From Hydractinia symbiolongicarpus (taxonomy: Eukaryota; Cnidaria; Hydrozoa; Anthoathecata; Hydractiniidae), in assembly GCF_029227915.1 (NCBI RefSeq), contig NC_079878.1, positions 29,911,501 to 29,975,500 of the forward strand: a stretch of DNA of 64,000 nucleotides, in the 5' to 3' direction. Below are positions 1 to 12,790 of this stretch, in pieces. A program made the position numbers and the translations under genes. The stretch's first letter is position 1. The number at the start of each line of letters is the position of its first letter. Below the pieces are notes generated by a model. It had not been told where the DNA came from, made no database searches, and saw only the letters and a program-made list of their open reading frames with translations.

Positions 1-388
1 TAAATTATTTTTCCACCACTAAAACGCATGAGACTTGTAGTTTTCCAGAAAGTTTTCATTCTTGATGAGACGCTTAATAAAAGGAGTTTAATCGCCGGCA
101 AACGAAGACCCGCCATTTCCCGTAAACCCAGGACTCGGCCCGTATAGTCAAAAGTATACAAAGAAAGTACCCAGGGAGTAAACTCATTTCCCGAACGATT
201 TTTTAAAATATTTTTTCACCACTAAAACGCATGAGACTTGTAGTTTTCAGAAATGTTTTCATTTTTGATAAGACGCTTAATGAAAGTGGTTTAATCGCCG
301 GCAAACGAAAACCCGCGATTTCCCGTAAATCCCGGGTTTGGCCCGTATAGTCGAATATATACAAAGAAAGTACCCTGTGAGTAAACTC
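1..388 (+). repeat. Partial copy of the 17-monomer HOR
   Basis: These two monomers ('ttttccagaaag' type, then 'ttttcagaaatg...gataagac' type) match 1,828-2,215 in phase, offset 1,827 bp (9 monomers), and again 3,452 bp further on. The match continues to about 415 and then switches to the first monomer of the full unit. The window therefore opens inside a neighbouring HOR copy that is shorter by several monomers. Confidence 0.7.
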
Positions 389-3300
389 ATTTTCAAACCG
401 ATTTTTTAAATTATTTTTTCACTACTAAAACGCATAAGACTTGTAGTTTTCAAAAATGTTTTCATTTTTGATGAGACCCTGAATAAAAGAAGTTTAATCG
501 CCGGCAAACGAAAACCCGCGATTTCCCGTAAATCCCGGGCTTGGCCCGTATAGTCGAATGTAAACATAGAAAGTACCCAGGGAGTAAACTCATTTACCAA
601 ACTATTTTTTAAATTATTTTTCAACCACTAAAACGCATGAGACTCGTAGTTTTCCAGAAAGTTTTCATTCTTGATGAGACGCTTAATAAAAGGAGTTTAA
701 TCGCCGGCAAACGAAGACCCGCCATTTCCCGTAAACCCAGGACTCGGCCCGTATAGTCAAAAGTATACAAAGAAAGTACCCAGGGAGTAAACTCATTTCC
801 CGAACGATTTTTTAAAATATTTTTTCACCACTAAAACGCATGAGACTTGTAGTTTTCAGAAATGTTTTCATTTTTGATAAGACGCTTAATGAAAGTGGTT
901 TAACCGCCGGCAAACAAAAACCCGCCATTTCCCGTAAAGCCCGGACTCGGCCCGTATAGTCGGATGTATACAAAGAAAGTACCCAGGGAGTAAAATCATT
1001 TCCCGAACGATTTTTTAAATTATTTTTTTCACCAATAAAACGCATGAGACTTGTAGTTTTCAAAAATGTTTTCATTTTTGTTGAGACGCTTAATGAAAGA
1101 GGTTTAATCGCCGGCAAACGAGAACCCGCGACTTCCCGTAAATCCCGGGCTTGGCCCGTATAGTCGAATGTATACAAAGAAAGTACCCTGTGAGTAAACT
1201 CATTTCCAGAACGATTGTTTAAATTATTTTTCCACCACTAAAACGCATAAGACTTGTAGTTTACAAAATTTTTTTAATTTTTGATGAGACACTGAATAAA
1301 AGAAGTTTAATCGCCGGCAAACGAAAACCCGCCATCCCGTAAACCCTGGACTCGGCCCGTATAGTCGAATGTATACAAAGAAAGTACCCAGGGAGTAAAA
1401 TCAATTCCCGAACGATTTTTTAAATTATTTTTTTCACCACTAAAACGCATGAGACTTAAAGTTTTCAAAAATGTTTTCATTTTTGATGAGACGCTGAATA
1501 AAAGAAGTTTAGTCGCCGGCAAACGAAAACCCGCGATTTCCCGTAAATCCCGGGCTTGGCCAGTATAGTCGAATGTATACAAAGAAAGTACCCTGTGAGT
1601 AAACTCATTTACTGAACGATTTTTTAAATTATTTTTCCACCACTAAAACGCATAAGACTTGTAGTTTTTAAAAATGTTTTCATTTTTGATGAGACCCTGA
1701 ATAAAAGAAGTTTAATCGCCGGCAAACGAAAACCCGCGATTTCCCGTAAATCCCGGGCTTGGCACGTATAGTCGAATGTATACATAGAAAGTACCCAGGG
1801 AGTAAACTCATTTACCGAACGATTTTTTAAATTATTTTTCCACCACTAAAACGCATGAGACTTGTAGTTTTCCAGAAAGTTTTCATTCTTGATGAGACGC
1901 TTAATAAAAGGAGTTTAATCGCCGGCAAACGAAGACCCGCCATTTCCCGTAAACCCAGGACTCGGCCCGTATAGTCAAAAGTATACAAAGAAAGTACCCA
2001 GGGAGTAAACTCATTTCCCGAACGATTTTTTAAAATATTTTTTCACCACTAAAACGCATGAGACTTGTAGTTTTTAGAAATGTTTTCATTTTTGATAAGA
2101 CGCTTAATGAAAGTGGTTTAATCGCCGGCAAACGAAAACCTGCGATTTCCCGTAAATCCCGGGTTTGGCCCGTATAGTCGAATGTATACAAAGAAAGTAC
2201 CCTGTGAGTAAACTCATTTTCAAACCGATTTTTTAAATTATCTTTTCACCACTAAAACGCATGAGACTTGTAGTTTTCAAAAATGTTTTCATTTTTGATG
2301 AGACGCTGAATAAAAGAAGTTTAATCGCCGGCAAACGAAAACCCGCCATTTCCCGCAAACCCCGGACTCGGCCCGTATAGTCGGATGTATACAAAGAAAG
2401 TACCCAGGGAGTAAAATCATTTCCTGAACGAGTTTTTAAATTATTTTTTTCACCACTAAAACGCATGAGACTTGTAGTTTTCAAAAATGTTTTCATTTTT
2501 GATGAGACGCTTAATGAAAGAGGTTTAATCGCCGGCAAACGAGAATCCGCGACTTCCCGTAAATCCCGGGCTTGGCGCGTATAGTCGAATGTATACAAAG
2601 AAAGTACCCTGTGAGTAAACTCATTTCCAGAACGATTGTTTAAATTATTTTTCCACCACTAAAACGCATAAGACTAGTAGTTTACAAAAATTTTTTCATT
2701 TTTGATGAGACGCTGAATAAAAGAAGTTTAATCGCCGGCAAACGAAAACCCGCCATTTCCCGTAAATCCCGGGCTTGGCCCGTATAGTCGAATGTATACA
2801 AAGAAAGTACCCTGTGAGTAAACTCATTTACCGAACGTTTTTTTAAATTATTTTTCCACCACTAAAACGCATGAGACTTGTAGTTTTCAAAAAGGTTTTC
2901 ATTCTTGATGAGACGCATAATGTAAGGGGTTTAATCGCCGGCAAACGAAAACCCACGATTTCCCGTAAATCCCGGGCTTGGCCCGTATAGTCGAATGTAT
3001 ACAAAGAAAGTACCCTGTGAGTAAACTCATTTCCAGAACGATTTTTTAAATTATATTTTCACTACTAAAACGCATAAGACTTGTAGTTTTTAAAAATGTT
3101 TTCACCTTTGATGAGACCATGAATAAAAGAAGTTTAATCGCCGGCAAACGAAAACCCGCGATTTCCCGTAAATCCCGGGCTTGGCCCGTATAGTCGAATG
3201 TATACAAAGAAAGTACCCTGTGCGTAAACTCATTTCCAGAACGATTTTTTAAATTATATTTTCACTACTAAAACGCATAAGACTTGTAGTTTTTAAAAAT

Positions 3301-3840
3301 GTTTTCATTTTTGATGAGACCCTGAATAAAAGAAGTTTAATCGCCGGCAAACGAAAACCCGCGATTTCCCGTAAATCCCGGGCTTGGCCCGTATAGTCGA
3401 ATGTATACAAAGAAAATACCCTGTGAGTAAACTCATTTACCGAACGATTTTTTAAATTATTTTTTCACTACTAAAACACATAAGACTTGTAGTTTTCAAA
3501 ATAGTTTTTATTCTTGATGAGACGCTTAATGAAAGGGGTTTAATCGCCGGCAAACGAAAACCCACGATTTCCCGTAAATCCTGGGCTTGGCCCGTATAGT
3601 CGAATGTATACAAAGAAAGTACCCTGTGAGTAAACTCATTTCCAGAACGATTTTTTAAATTATTTTTTCACCACTAAAACGCATGAGACTTGTAGTTTTC
3701 AAAAAAGTTTTTATTCTTGATGAGACACTTAATAAAAGGAGTTTAATCGCCGGCAAACGAAGACCCGCCATTTCCCGTAAACCCAGGACTCGGCCCGTAT
3801 AGTCAAAAGTATAGAAAGAAAGTACCCAGGGAGTAAACTC
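389..3840 (+). repeat. 17-monomer HOR (3,452 bp), copy 1
   Basis: Everything from about 389 to 3,840 is repeated at +3,452 bp with only scattered substitutions (for example 'caaactatt' near 598 against 'cgaactatt' near 4,050). The unit is a fixed series of 17 distinguishable monomers, including the 'ttttccagaaag', 'gataagac' and 'cagtatagtcgaatg' variants and a monomer shortened in 'cccgccatcccg' (about 1,330 and 4,782). The junction lies in 'actcattttcaaacc', where the preceding monomer type changes. Confidence 0.85.
2169..2182 (-). other. CENP-B-box-like motif, one base short (example)
   Basis: Read on the minus strand the sequence is ttcgactatacggg, which is TTCG-N3-A-N2-CGGG. The known CENP-B box is NTTCG-N4-A-N2-CGGGN, so all nine fixed bases are present but the first spacer is one base short. 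It occurs only in monomers with 'gtcgaatg' (also 545-558). It is destroyed in the gtcaaaag, gtcggatg, gtggaatg and gttgtatg classes. It may be a chance resemblance, since spacing is normally important for this motif. Confidence 0.3.
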
Positions 3841-6800
3841 ATTTTCAAACCGATTTTTTAAATTATTTTTTCACTACTAAAACGCATAAGACTTGTAGTT
3901 TTCAAAAATGTTTTCATTTTTGATGAGACCCTGAATAAAAGAAGTTTAATCGCCGGCAAACGAAAACCCGCGATTTCCCGTAAATCCCGGGTTTGGCCCG
4001 TATAGTCGAATGTAAACATAGAAAGTACCCAGGGAGTAAACTCATTTACCGAACTATTTTTTAAATTATTTTTCAACCACTAAAACGCATGAGACTCGTA
4101 GTTTTCCAGAAAGTTTTCATTCTTGATGAGACGCTTAATAAAAGGAGTTTAATCGCCGGCAAACGAAGACCCGCCATTTCCCGTAAACCCAGGACTCGGC
4201 CCGTATAGTCAAAAGTATACAAAGAAAGTACCCAGGGCGTAAACTCATTTCCCGAACGATTTTTTAAAATATTTTTTCACCACTAAAACGCATGAGACTT
4301 GTAGTTTTCAGAAATGTTTTCATTTTTGATAAGACGCTTAATGAAAGTGGTTTAACCGCCGGCAAACAAAAACCCGCCATTTCCCGTAAACCCCGGACTC
4401 GGCCCGTATAGTCGGATGTATACAAAGAAAGTACCCAGGGAGTAAAATCATTTCCCGAACGATTTTTTAAATTATTTTTTTCACCAATAAAACGCATGAG
4501 ACTTGTAGTTTTCAAAAATGTTTTCATTTTTGTTGAGACGCTTAATGAAAGAGGTTTAATCGCCGGCAAACGAGAACCCGCGACTTCCCGTAAATCCCGG
4601 GCTTGGCCCGTATAGTCGAATGTATACAAAGAAAGTACCCTGTGAGTAAATTCAATTCCAGAACGATTGTTTAAATTATTTTTCCACCACTAAAACGCAT
4701 AAGACTTGTAGTTTACAAAATTTTTTTAATTTTTGATGAGACACTGAATAAAAGAAGTTTAATCGCCGGCAAACGAAAACCCGCCATCCCGTAAACCCTG
4801 GACTCGGCCCGTATAGTCGAATGTATACAAAGAAAGTACCCAGGGAGTAAAATCAATTCCCGAACGATTTTTTAAATTATTTTTTTCACCACTAAAACGC
4901 ATGAGACTTAAAGTTTTCAAAAATGTTTTCATTTTTAATGAGACGCTGAATAAAAGAAGTTTAGTCGCCGGCAAACGAAAACCCGCGATTTCCCGTAAAT
5001 CCCGGGCTTGGCCAGTATAGTCGAATGTATACAAAGAAAGTACCCTGTGAGTAAACTCATTTACCGAACGATTTTTTAAATTATTTTTCCACCACTAAAA
5101 CGCATAAGACTTGTAGTTTTTAAAAATGTTTTCATTTTTGATGAGACCCTGAATAAAAGAAGTTTAATCGCCGGCAAACGAAAACCCGCGATTTCCCGTA
5201 AATCCCGGGCTTGGCCCGTATAGTCGAATGTATACATAGAAAGTACCCAGGGAGTAAACTCATTTACCGAACGATTTTTTAAATTATTTTTCCACCACTA
5301 AAACGCATGAGACTTGTAGTTTTCCAGAAAGTTTTCATTCTTGATGAGACGCTTAATAAAAGGAGTTTAATCGCCGGCAAACGAAGACCCGCCATTTCCC
5401 GTAAACCCAGGACTCGGCCCGTATAGTCAAAAGTATACAAAGAAAGTACCCAGGGAGTAAACTCATTTCCCGAACGATTTTTTAAAATATTTTTTCACCA
5501 CTAAAACGCATGAGACTTGTAGTTTTTAGAAATGTTTTCATTTTTGATAAGACGCTTAATGAAAGTGGTTTAATCGCCGGCAAACGAAAACCTGCGATTT
5601 CCCGTAAATCCCGGGTTTGGCCCGTATAGTCGAATGTATACCAAGAAAGTACCCTGTGAGTAAACTCATTTTCAAACCGATTTTTTAAATTATCTTTTCA
5701 CCACTAAAACGCATGAGACTTGTAGTTTTCAAAAATGTTTTCATTTTTGATGAGACGCTGAATAAAAGAAGTTTAATCGCCGGCAAACGAAAACCCGCCA
5801 TTTCCCGCAAACCCCGGACTCGGCCCGTATAGTCGGATGTATACAAAGAAAGTACCCAGGGAGTAAAATCATTTCCTGAACGAGTTTTTAAATTATTTTT
5901 TTCACCACTAAAACGCATGAGACTTGTAGTTTTCAAAAATGTTTTCATTTTTGATGAGACGCTTAATGAAAGAGGTTTAATCGCCGGCAAACGAGAATCC
6001 GCGACTTCCCGTAAATCCCGGGCTTGGCGCGTATAGTCGAATGTATACAAAGAAAGTACCCTGTGAGTAAACTCATTTCCAGAACGATTGTTTAAATTAT
6101 TTTTCCACCACTAAAACGCATAAGACTAGTAGTTTACAAAAATTTTTTCATTTTTGATGAGACGCTGAATAAAAGAAGTTTAATCGCCGGCAAACGAAAA
6201 CCCGCCATTTCCCGTAAATCCCGGGCTTGGCCCGTATAGTCGAATGTATACAAAGAAAGTACCCTGTGAGTAAACTCATTTACCGAACGTTTTTTTAAAT
6301 TATTTTTCCACCACTAAAACGCATGAGACTTGTAGTTTTCAAAAAGGTTTTCATTCTTGATGAGACGCATAATGTAAGGGGTTTAATCGCCGGCAAACGA
6401 AAACCCACGATTTCCCGTAAATCCCGGGCTTGGCCCGTATAGTCGAATGTATACAAAGAAAGTACCCTGTGAGTAAACTCATTTCCAGAACGATTTTTTA
6501 AATTATATTTTCACTACTAAAACGCATAAGACTTGTAGTTTTTAAAAATGTTTTCATCTTTGATGAGACCATGAATAAAAGAAGTTTAATCGCCGGCAAA
6601 CGAAAACCCGCGATTTCCCGTAAATCCCGGGCTTGGCCCGTATAGTCGAATGTATACAAAGAAAGTACCCTGTGCGTAAACTCATTTCCAGAACGATTTT
6701 TTAAATTACATTTTCACTACTAAAACGCATAAGACTTGTAGTTTTTAAAAATGTTTTCATTTTTAATGAGACCCTGAATAAAAGAAGTTTAATCGCCGGC

Positions 6801-7292
6801 AAACGAAAACCCGCGATTTCCCGTAAATCCCGGGCTTGGCCCGTATAGTCGAATGTATACAAAGAAAATACCCTGTGAGTAAACTCATTTACCGAACGAT
6901 TTTTTAAATTATTTTTTCACTACTAAAACGCATAAGACTTGTAGTTTTCAAAATAGTTTTTATTCTTGATGAGACGCTTAATGAAAGGGGTTTAATCGCC
7001 GGCAAACGAAAACCCACGATTTCCCGTAAATCCTGGGCTTGGCCCGTATAGTCGAATGTATACAAAGAAAGTACCCTGTGAGTAAACTCATTTCCAGAAC
7101 GATTTTTTAAATTATTTTTTCACCACTAAAACGCATGAGACTTGTAGTTTTCAAAAAAGTTTTTATTCTTGATGAGACACTTAATAAAAGGAGTTTAATC
7201 GCCGGCAAACGAAGACCCGCCATTTCCCGTAAACCCAGGACTCGGCCCGTATAGTTAAAAGTATAGAAAGAAAGTACCCAGGGAGTAAACTC
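3841..7292 (+). repeat. 17-monomer HOR (3,452 bp), copy 2
   Basis: Near-identical second copy, recognisable from the same rare variants in the same order (the 'cccgccatcccg' shortening, 'catgaataaaag', 'gcgtaaactc'). It carries a few private changes, such as 'tttttaatgag' near 4,935 and 'gtatagttaaaag' near 7,252. The last monomers are also the start of the following 7-monomer unit, so the two amplifications overlap. Confidence 0.85.
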
Positions 7293-8453
7293 ATTTCCCG
7301 AACGATTTTTTATATTATTTTTCCACCACTAAAACGCATGAGACTTGTAGTTTTCAAAAAAGTTTTCATTCTTGATGAGACGCTTAATAAAAGGGGTTTA
7401 ATCGCCGGCAAACGAAAACCCACGATTTCCCGTAAATCCCGGGCTTGGCCCGTATAGTCGAATGTATATAAAGAAAGTACCCAGGGAGTAAACTCATTTA
7501 CCGAACGATTTTTTAAATTTTTTTTCCACCACTAAAACGCATGAGACTTCTAGTTTTCAAAAAAGTTTTCATTCTTGATGAGACGCTTAATGAAAGGGGT
7601 TTAATCGCCGGCAAACGAAAACCCACGATTTCCCGTAAATCCCGGGCTTGGCCCGTATAGTCGAATGTATACAAAGAAAGTACCCTGTGAGTAAACTCAT
7701 TTCCAGAACGATTTTTTAAATTATTTTTTCACTACTAAAACGCATAAGACTTGTAGTTTTCAAAAATGTTTTCATTTTCGATGAGACCCTGAATAAAAAA
7801 AGTTTAATCGCCGGCAAACAAAAACCCACGATTTCCCGTAAATCCCGGGCTTGGCCCGTATAGTCGAATGTATACAAAGAAAGTACCCTGTGAGTAAACT
7901 CATTTCCAGAACGATTTTTTAAATTATTTTTTCACCACTAAAACGCATGAGACTTGTAGTTTTCAAAAAAGTTTTCATTCTTGATGAGACGCTTAATAAA
8001 AGGAGTTTAATCGCCGGCAAACGAAGACCCGCCATTTCCCGTAAACCCAGGACTCGGCCCGTATAGTCAAAAGTATAGAAAGAAAGTACCCAGGGAGTAA
8101 ACTCATTTCCCGAACGATTTTTTATATTATTTTTCCACCACTAAAACGCATGAGACTTGTAGTTTTCAAAAAAGTTTTCATTCTTGATGAGACGCTTAAT
8201 AAAAGGGGTTTAATCGCCGGCAAACGAAAACCCACGAATTCCCGTAAATCCCGGGCTTGGCCCGTATAGTCGAATGTATACAAAGAAAGTACCCAGGGAG
8301 TAAACTCATTTACCGAACGATTTTTTAAATTATTTTTCCACCACTAAAACGCATGAGACTTGTAGTTTTCAAAAAAGTTTTCATTCTTGATGAGACGCTT
8401 AATGAAAGGGGTTTAATCGCCGGCAAACGAAAACCCACGATTTCCCGTAAATC
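7033..8453 (+). repeat. 7-monomer HOR (1,421 bp), copy 1
   Basis: Matches the next 1,421 bp (7 x 203) base for base over long stretches. Diagnostics include 'gagacacttaataaaag' at 7,174 and 8,595, a T-only tract 'aaattttttttccacc' near 7,516 and 8,937, and an EcoRI-type 'cgaattccc' at 8,235 and 9,656. Most units here are of the 'caaaaaag...cattcttgatg' class, which has a degraded inverted repeat. Left of 7,033 a C/T difference breaks the match. Confidence 0.85.
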
Positions 8454-9874
8454 CCGGGCTTGGCCCGTATAGTCGAATGTATACAAAGAAAGTACCCTGT
8501 GAGTAAACTCATTTCCAGAACGATTTTTTAAATTATTTTTTCACCACTAAAACGCATGAGACTTGTAGTTTTCAAAAAAGTTTTTATTCTTGATGAGACA
8601 CTTAATAAAAGGAGTTTAATCGCCGGCAAACGAAGACCCGCCATTTCCCGTAAACCCAGGACTCGGCCCGTATAGTTAAAAGTATAGAAAGAAAGTACCC
8701 AGGGAGTAAACTCATTTCCCGAACGATTTTTTATATTATTTTTCCACCACTAAAACGCATGAGACTTGTAGTTTTCAAAAAAGTTTTCATTCTTGATGAG
8801 ACGCTTAATAAAAGGGGTTTAATCGCCGGCAAACGAAAACCCACGATTTCCCGTAAATCCCGGGCTTGGCCCGTATAGTCGAATGTATATAAAGAAAGTA
8901 CCCAGGGAGTAAACTCATTTACCGAACGATTTTTTAAATTTTTTTTCCACCACTAAAACGCATGAGACTTCTAGTTTTCAAAAAAGTTTTCATTCTTGAT
9001 GAGACGCTTAATGAAAGGGGTTTAATCGCCGGCAAACGAAAACCCACGATTTCCCGTAAATCCCGGGCTTGGCCCGTATAGTCGAATGTATACAAAGAAA
9101 GTACCCTGTGAGTAAACTCATTTCCAGAACGATTTTTTAAATTATTTTTTCACTACTAAAACGCATAAGACTTGTAGTTTTCAAAAATGTTTTCATTTTC
9201 GATGAGACCCTGAATAAAAAAAGTTTAATCGCCGGCAAACAAAAACCCACGATTTCCCGTAAATCCCGGGCTTGGCCCGTATAGTCGAATGTATACAAAG
9301 AAAGTACCCTGTGAGTAAACTCATTTCCAGAACGATTTTTTAAATTATTTTTTCACCACTAAAACGCATGAGACTTGTAGTTTTCAAAAAAGTTTTCATT
9401 CTTGATGAGACGCTTAATAAAAGGAGTTTAATCGCCGGCAAACGAAGACCCGCCATTTCCCGTAAACCCAGGACTCGGCCCGTATAGTCAAAAGTATAGA
9501 AAGAAAGTACCCAGGGAGTAAACTCATTTCCCGAACGATTTTTTATATTATTTTTCCACCACTAAAACGCATGAGACTTGTAGTTTTCAAAAAAGTTTTC
9601 ATTCTTGATGAGACGCTTAATAAAAGGGGTTTAATCGCCGGCAAACGAAAACCCACGAATTCCCGTAAATCCCGGGCTTGGCCCGTATAGTCGAATGTAT
9701 ACAAAGAAAGTACCCAGGGAGTAAACTCATTTACCGAACGATTTTTTAAATTATTTTTCCACCACTAAAACGCATGAGACTTGTAGTTTTCAAAAAAGTT
9801 TTCATTCTTGATGAGACGCTTAATGAAAGGGGTTTAATCGCCGGCAAACGAAAACCCACGATTTCCCGTAAATC
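8454..9874 (+). repeat. 7-monomer HOR (1,421 bp), copy 2
   Basis: Second copy with the same diagnostic series. The match to copy 1 ends about 90 bp beyond this limit, where 'tttcaccac' (8,540 region) is replaced by 'tttcactac' (9,960 region). The very low divergence between the copies indicates a recent amplification. Confidence 0.85.
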
Positions 9875-10589
9875 CCGGGCTTGGCCCGTATAGTCGAATG
9901 TATACAAAGAAAGTACCCTGTGAGTAAACTCATTTCCAGAACGATTTTTTAAATTATTTTTTCACTACTAAAACGCATAAGACTTGTAGTTTGCAAAAAT
10001 GTTTTCATTTTCGATGAGACCCTGAATAAAAAAAGTTTAATCGCCGGCAAACGAAAACCCGCGATTTCCCGTAAATCCCGGGCTTGGCCCGTATAGTCGA
10101 ATGTATACAAAGAAAGTACCCTGTGAGTAAACTCATTTACCGAACGATTTTTTAAATTATTTTTTCACTACTAAAACGCATAAGACTTGTAGTTTTCAAA
10201 AATGTTTTCATTTTTGATGAGACCCTGAATAAAAGAAGTTTAATCGCCGGCAAACGAAAACCCGCGATTTCCCATCAATCCCGGGCTTGGCCCGTATAGT
10301 CGAATGTATACATAGAAAGTACCCAGGGAGTAAACTCATTTACCGAACGATTTTTTAAATTATTTTTCCACCACTAAAACGCATGAGACTTGTAGTTTTC
10401 AAAAATGTTTTCATTTTTGATGAGACCCTGAATAAAAAAATTTAATCGGTGGCAAACGAAAACCCGCGATTTCCCATAAATCCCGGGCTTGGCCCGTATA
10501 GTCGAATGTATACATAGAAAGTACCCAGGGAGTAAACTCATTTACCGAACGATTTTTTAAATTATTTTTCCACCACTAAAACGCATGAG
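9875..10589 (+). repeat. Transitional monomers
   Basis: About 3.5 ordinary satellite units without a neighbouring duplicate. They are of the 'accctgaataaaa' class also found in the first 7 kb. One unit (about 10,444) has 'aatcggtggcaaacg', losing the otherwise nearly invariant gccggc; another has 'cccatcaatccc' near 10,272. Nothing other than satellite is visible. Confidence 0.7.
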
Positions 10590-11604
10590 ACTTGTAGTTT
10601 TCAAAAAAATTTTCATTCTTGATGAGACGCTTAATAAAAGGAGTTTAATCGCCGGCAAACGAAGACCCGCCATTTCCCGTAAACCCAGGACTCGGCCCGT
10701 ATAGTCAAAAGTATACAAAGAAAGTACCCAGGGAGTAAACTCATTTCCCGAACGATTTTTTAAAATATTTTTTCACCACTAAAACGCATGAGACTTGTAG
10801 TTTTCAGAAATGTTTTCATTTTTGATAAGACGCTTAATGAAAGTGGTTTAATCGCTGGCAAACGAAAACCCGCGATTTCCCGTAAATCCCGGGTTTGGCC
10901 CGTATAGTCGAATGTATACAAAGAACGTACCCTGTGAGTAAACTCATTTCCAAAACGAATTTTTAAATTATCTTTTCACCACTAAAACGCATGAGACTTG
11001 TAGTTTTCAAAAATGTTTTCATTTTTAATGAGACACTGAGTAAAAGAAGTTTAATCGCCGGCAAACGAAAACCCGTCATTTCCCGTAAACCCCGGACTCG
11101 GCCCGTATAGTCGGATGTATACAAAGAAAGTACCCAGGGAGTAAAATCATTTCCCGAACGATTTTTTAAATTATTTTTTTCACCACTAAAACGCATGAGA
11201 CTTGTAGTTTTCAAAAATGTTTTCATTTTTGATGAGACGCTTAATGAAAGAGGTTTAATCGCTGGCAAACGAGAAACCGCGACTTCCCGTAAATCCCGGG
11301 CTTGGCCCGTATAGTCGAATGTATACAAAGAAAGTACCCTGTGAGTAAAATCATTTCCAGAACGATTGTTTAAATTATTTTTCCACCACTAAAACGCATA
11401 AGACTTGTAGTTTACAAAAATTTTTTCATTTTTGATGAGACGCTGAATAAAAGAAGTTTAATCGCCGGCAAACGAAAACCCGTTATTTCCCGTAAACCCC
11501 GGACTCGGCCCGTATAGTCAAATGTATACAAAGAAAGTACCCAGGGAGTAAAATCATTTCCCGAACGATTTTTTAAATTATTTTTCCACCACTAAAACGC
11601 ATCA
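10590..11604 (+). repeat. 5-monomer HOR (about 1,015 bp), copy 1
   Basis: Five monomers in the order 'cattcttgatg', 'gataagac', 'cccgtcattt', 'cgagaaaccgcg', 'tttacaaaaattt' recur at +1,015/1,016 bp. One T is missing in the second copy near 11,975, which explains the one-base change of offset. Confidence 0.8.
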
Positions 11605-12597
11605 GACTTGTAGTTTTCAAAAAAGTTTTCATTCTTGATGAGACGCTTAATAAAAGGAGTTTAATCGCCGGCAAACGAAGACCCGCCATTTCCCGTAAAC
11701 CCAGGACTCGGCCCGTATACTCAAAAGTATACAAAGAAAGTACCCAGGGAGTAAACTCATTTCCCGAACGATTTTTTAAAATATTTTTTCACCACTAAAA
11801 CCCATGAGACTTGTAGTTTTCAGAAATGTTTTCATTTTTGATAAGACGCTTAATGAAAGTGGTTTAATCGCCGGCAAACGAAAACCCGCGATTTCCCGTA
11901 AATCCCGGGTTTGGCCCGTATAATCGAATGTATACAAAGAAAAGACCCTGTGAGTAAACTCATTTCCAAAACGAATTTTAAATTATCTTTTCACCACTAA
12001 AACGCATGAGACTTGTAGTTTTCAAAAATGTTTTCATTTTTGATGAGACGCTGAATAAAAGAAGTTTAATCGCCGGCAAACGAAAACCCGTCATTTCCCG
12101 TAAACCCCGGACTCGGCCCGTATTGTCGGATGTATACAAAGAAAGTACCCAGGGAGTAAAATCATTTCCCGAACGATTTTTTAAATTATTTTTTTCACCA
12201 CTAAAACGCATGAGACTTGTAGTTTTCAAAAATGTTTTCATTTTTGATGAGACGCTTAATGAAAGAGGTTTAATCGCTGTTAAACGAGAACCCGCGACTT
12301 CCCGTAAATCCCGGGCTTGGCCCGTATAGTCGAATGTATACAAAGAAAGTACCCTGTGAGTAAACTCATTTCCAGAACGATTGTTTAAATTATTTTTCCA
12401 CCACTAAAACGCATAAGACTTGTAGTTTACAAAAATTTTTTCATTTTTGATGAGACGCTGAATAAAAGAAGTTTAATCGCCGGCAAACGAAAACCCGCCA
12501 TTTCCCGTAAACCCCGGACTCGGCCCGTATAGTCGAATGTATACAAAGAAAGTACCCAGGGAGTAAAATCATTTCCCGAACGATTTTTTAAATTATT
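11605..12597 (+). repeat. 5-monomer HOR (about 1,015 bp), copy 2
   Basis: Second copy of the preceding unit, with private changes including 'gcatcagac' (11,600), 'acccatgag' (11,797), 'gtataatcg' (11,920) and 'cgctgttaaacg' (12,277). It holds the last monomers of the 'cattcttgatg' class that I see in the window. Confidence 0.8.
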
Positions 12598-12790
12598 TTT
12601 TTCACCACTAAAATGCATGAGACTTGTAGTTTTCAAAAATGTTTTCATTTTTGATGAGACGCTGAATAAAAGAAGTTTAATCGCCGGCAAACGAAAACCC
12701 GCGATTTCCCGTAAATCCCGGGCTTGGCCCGTATAGTCGAATGTATACAAAGAAAGTACCCTGTGAGTAAACTCATTTCCAGAACGATTT
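12598..12790 (+). repeat. Single linking monomer
   Basis: One ordinary unit (with 'aaatgcatgag' at about 12,611) between the 5-monomer and 3-monomer blocks. No other content. Confidence 0.6.

Noticed and set aside
2169-2182. A true CENP-B box
   Set aside because: The spacer between TTCG and A is three bases instead of four, so the consensus is not met. Kept only as a low-confidence resemblance.
2169-2190. RNA polymerase III internal promoter (B-box-like 'attcgacta' on the minus strand)
   Set aside because: Fixed bases at the ends of the B box do not match, and no A box at a suitable distance or tRNA-like fold was found.
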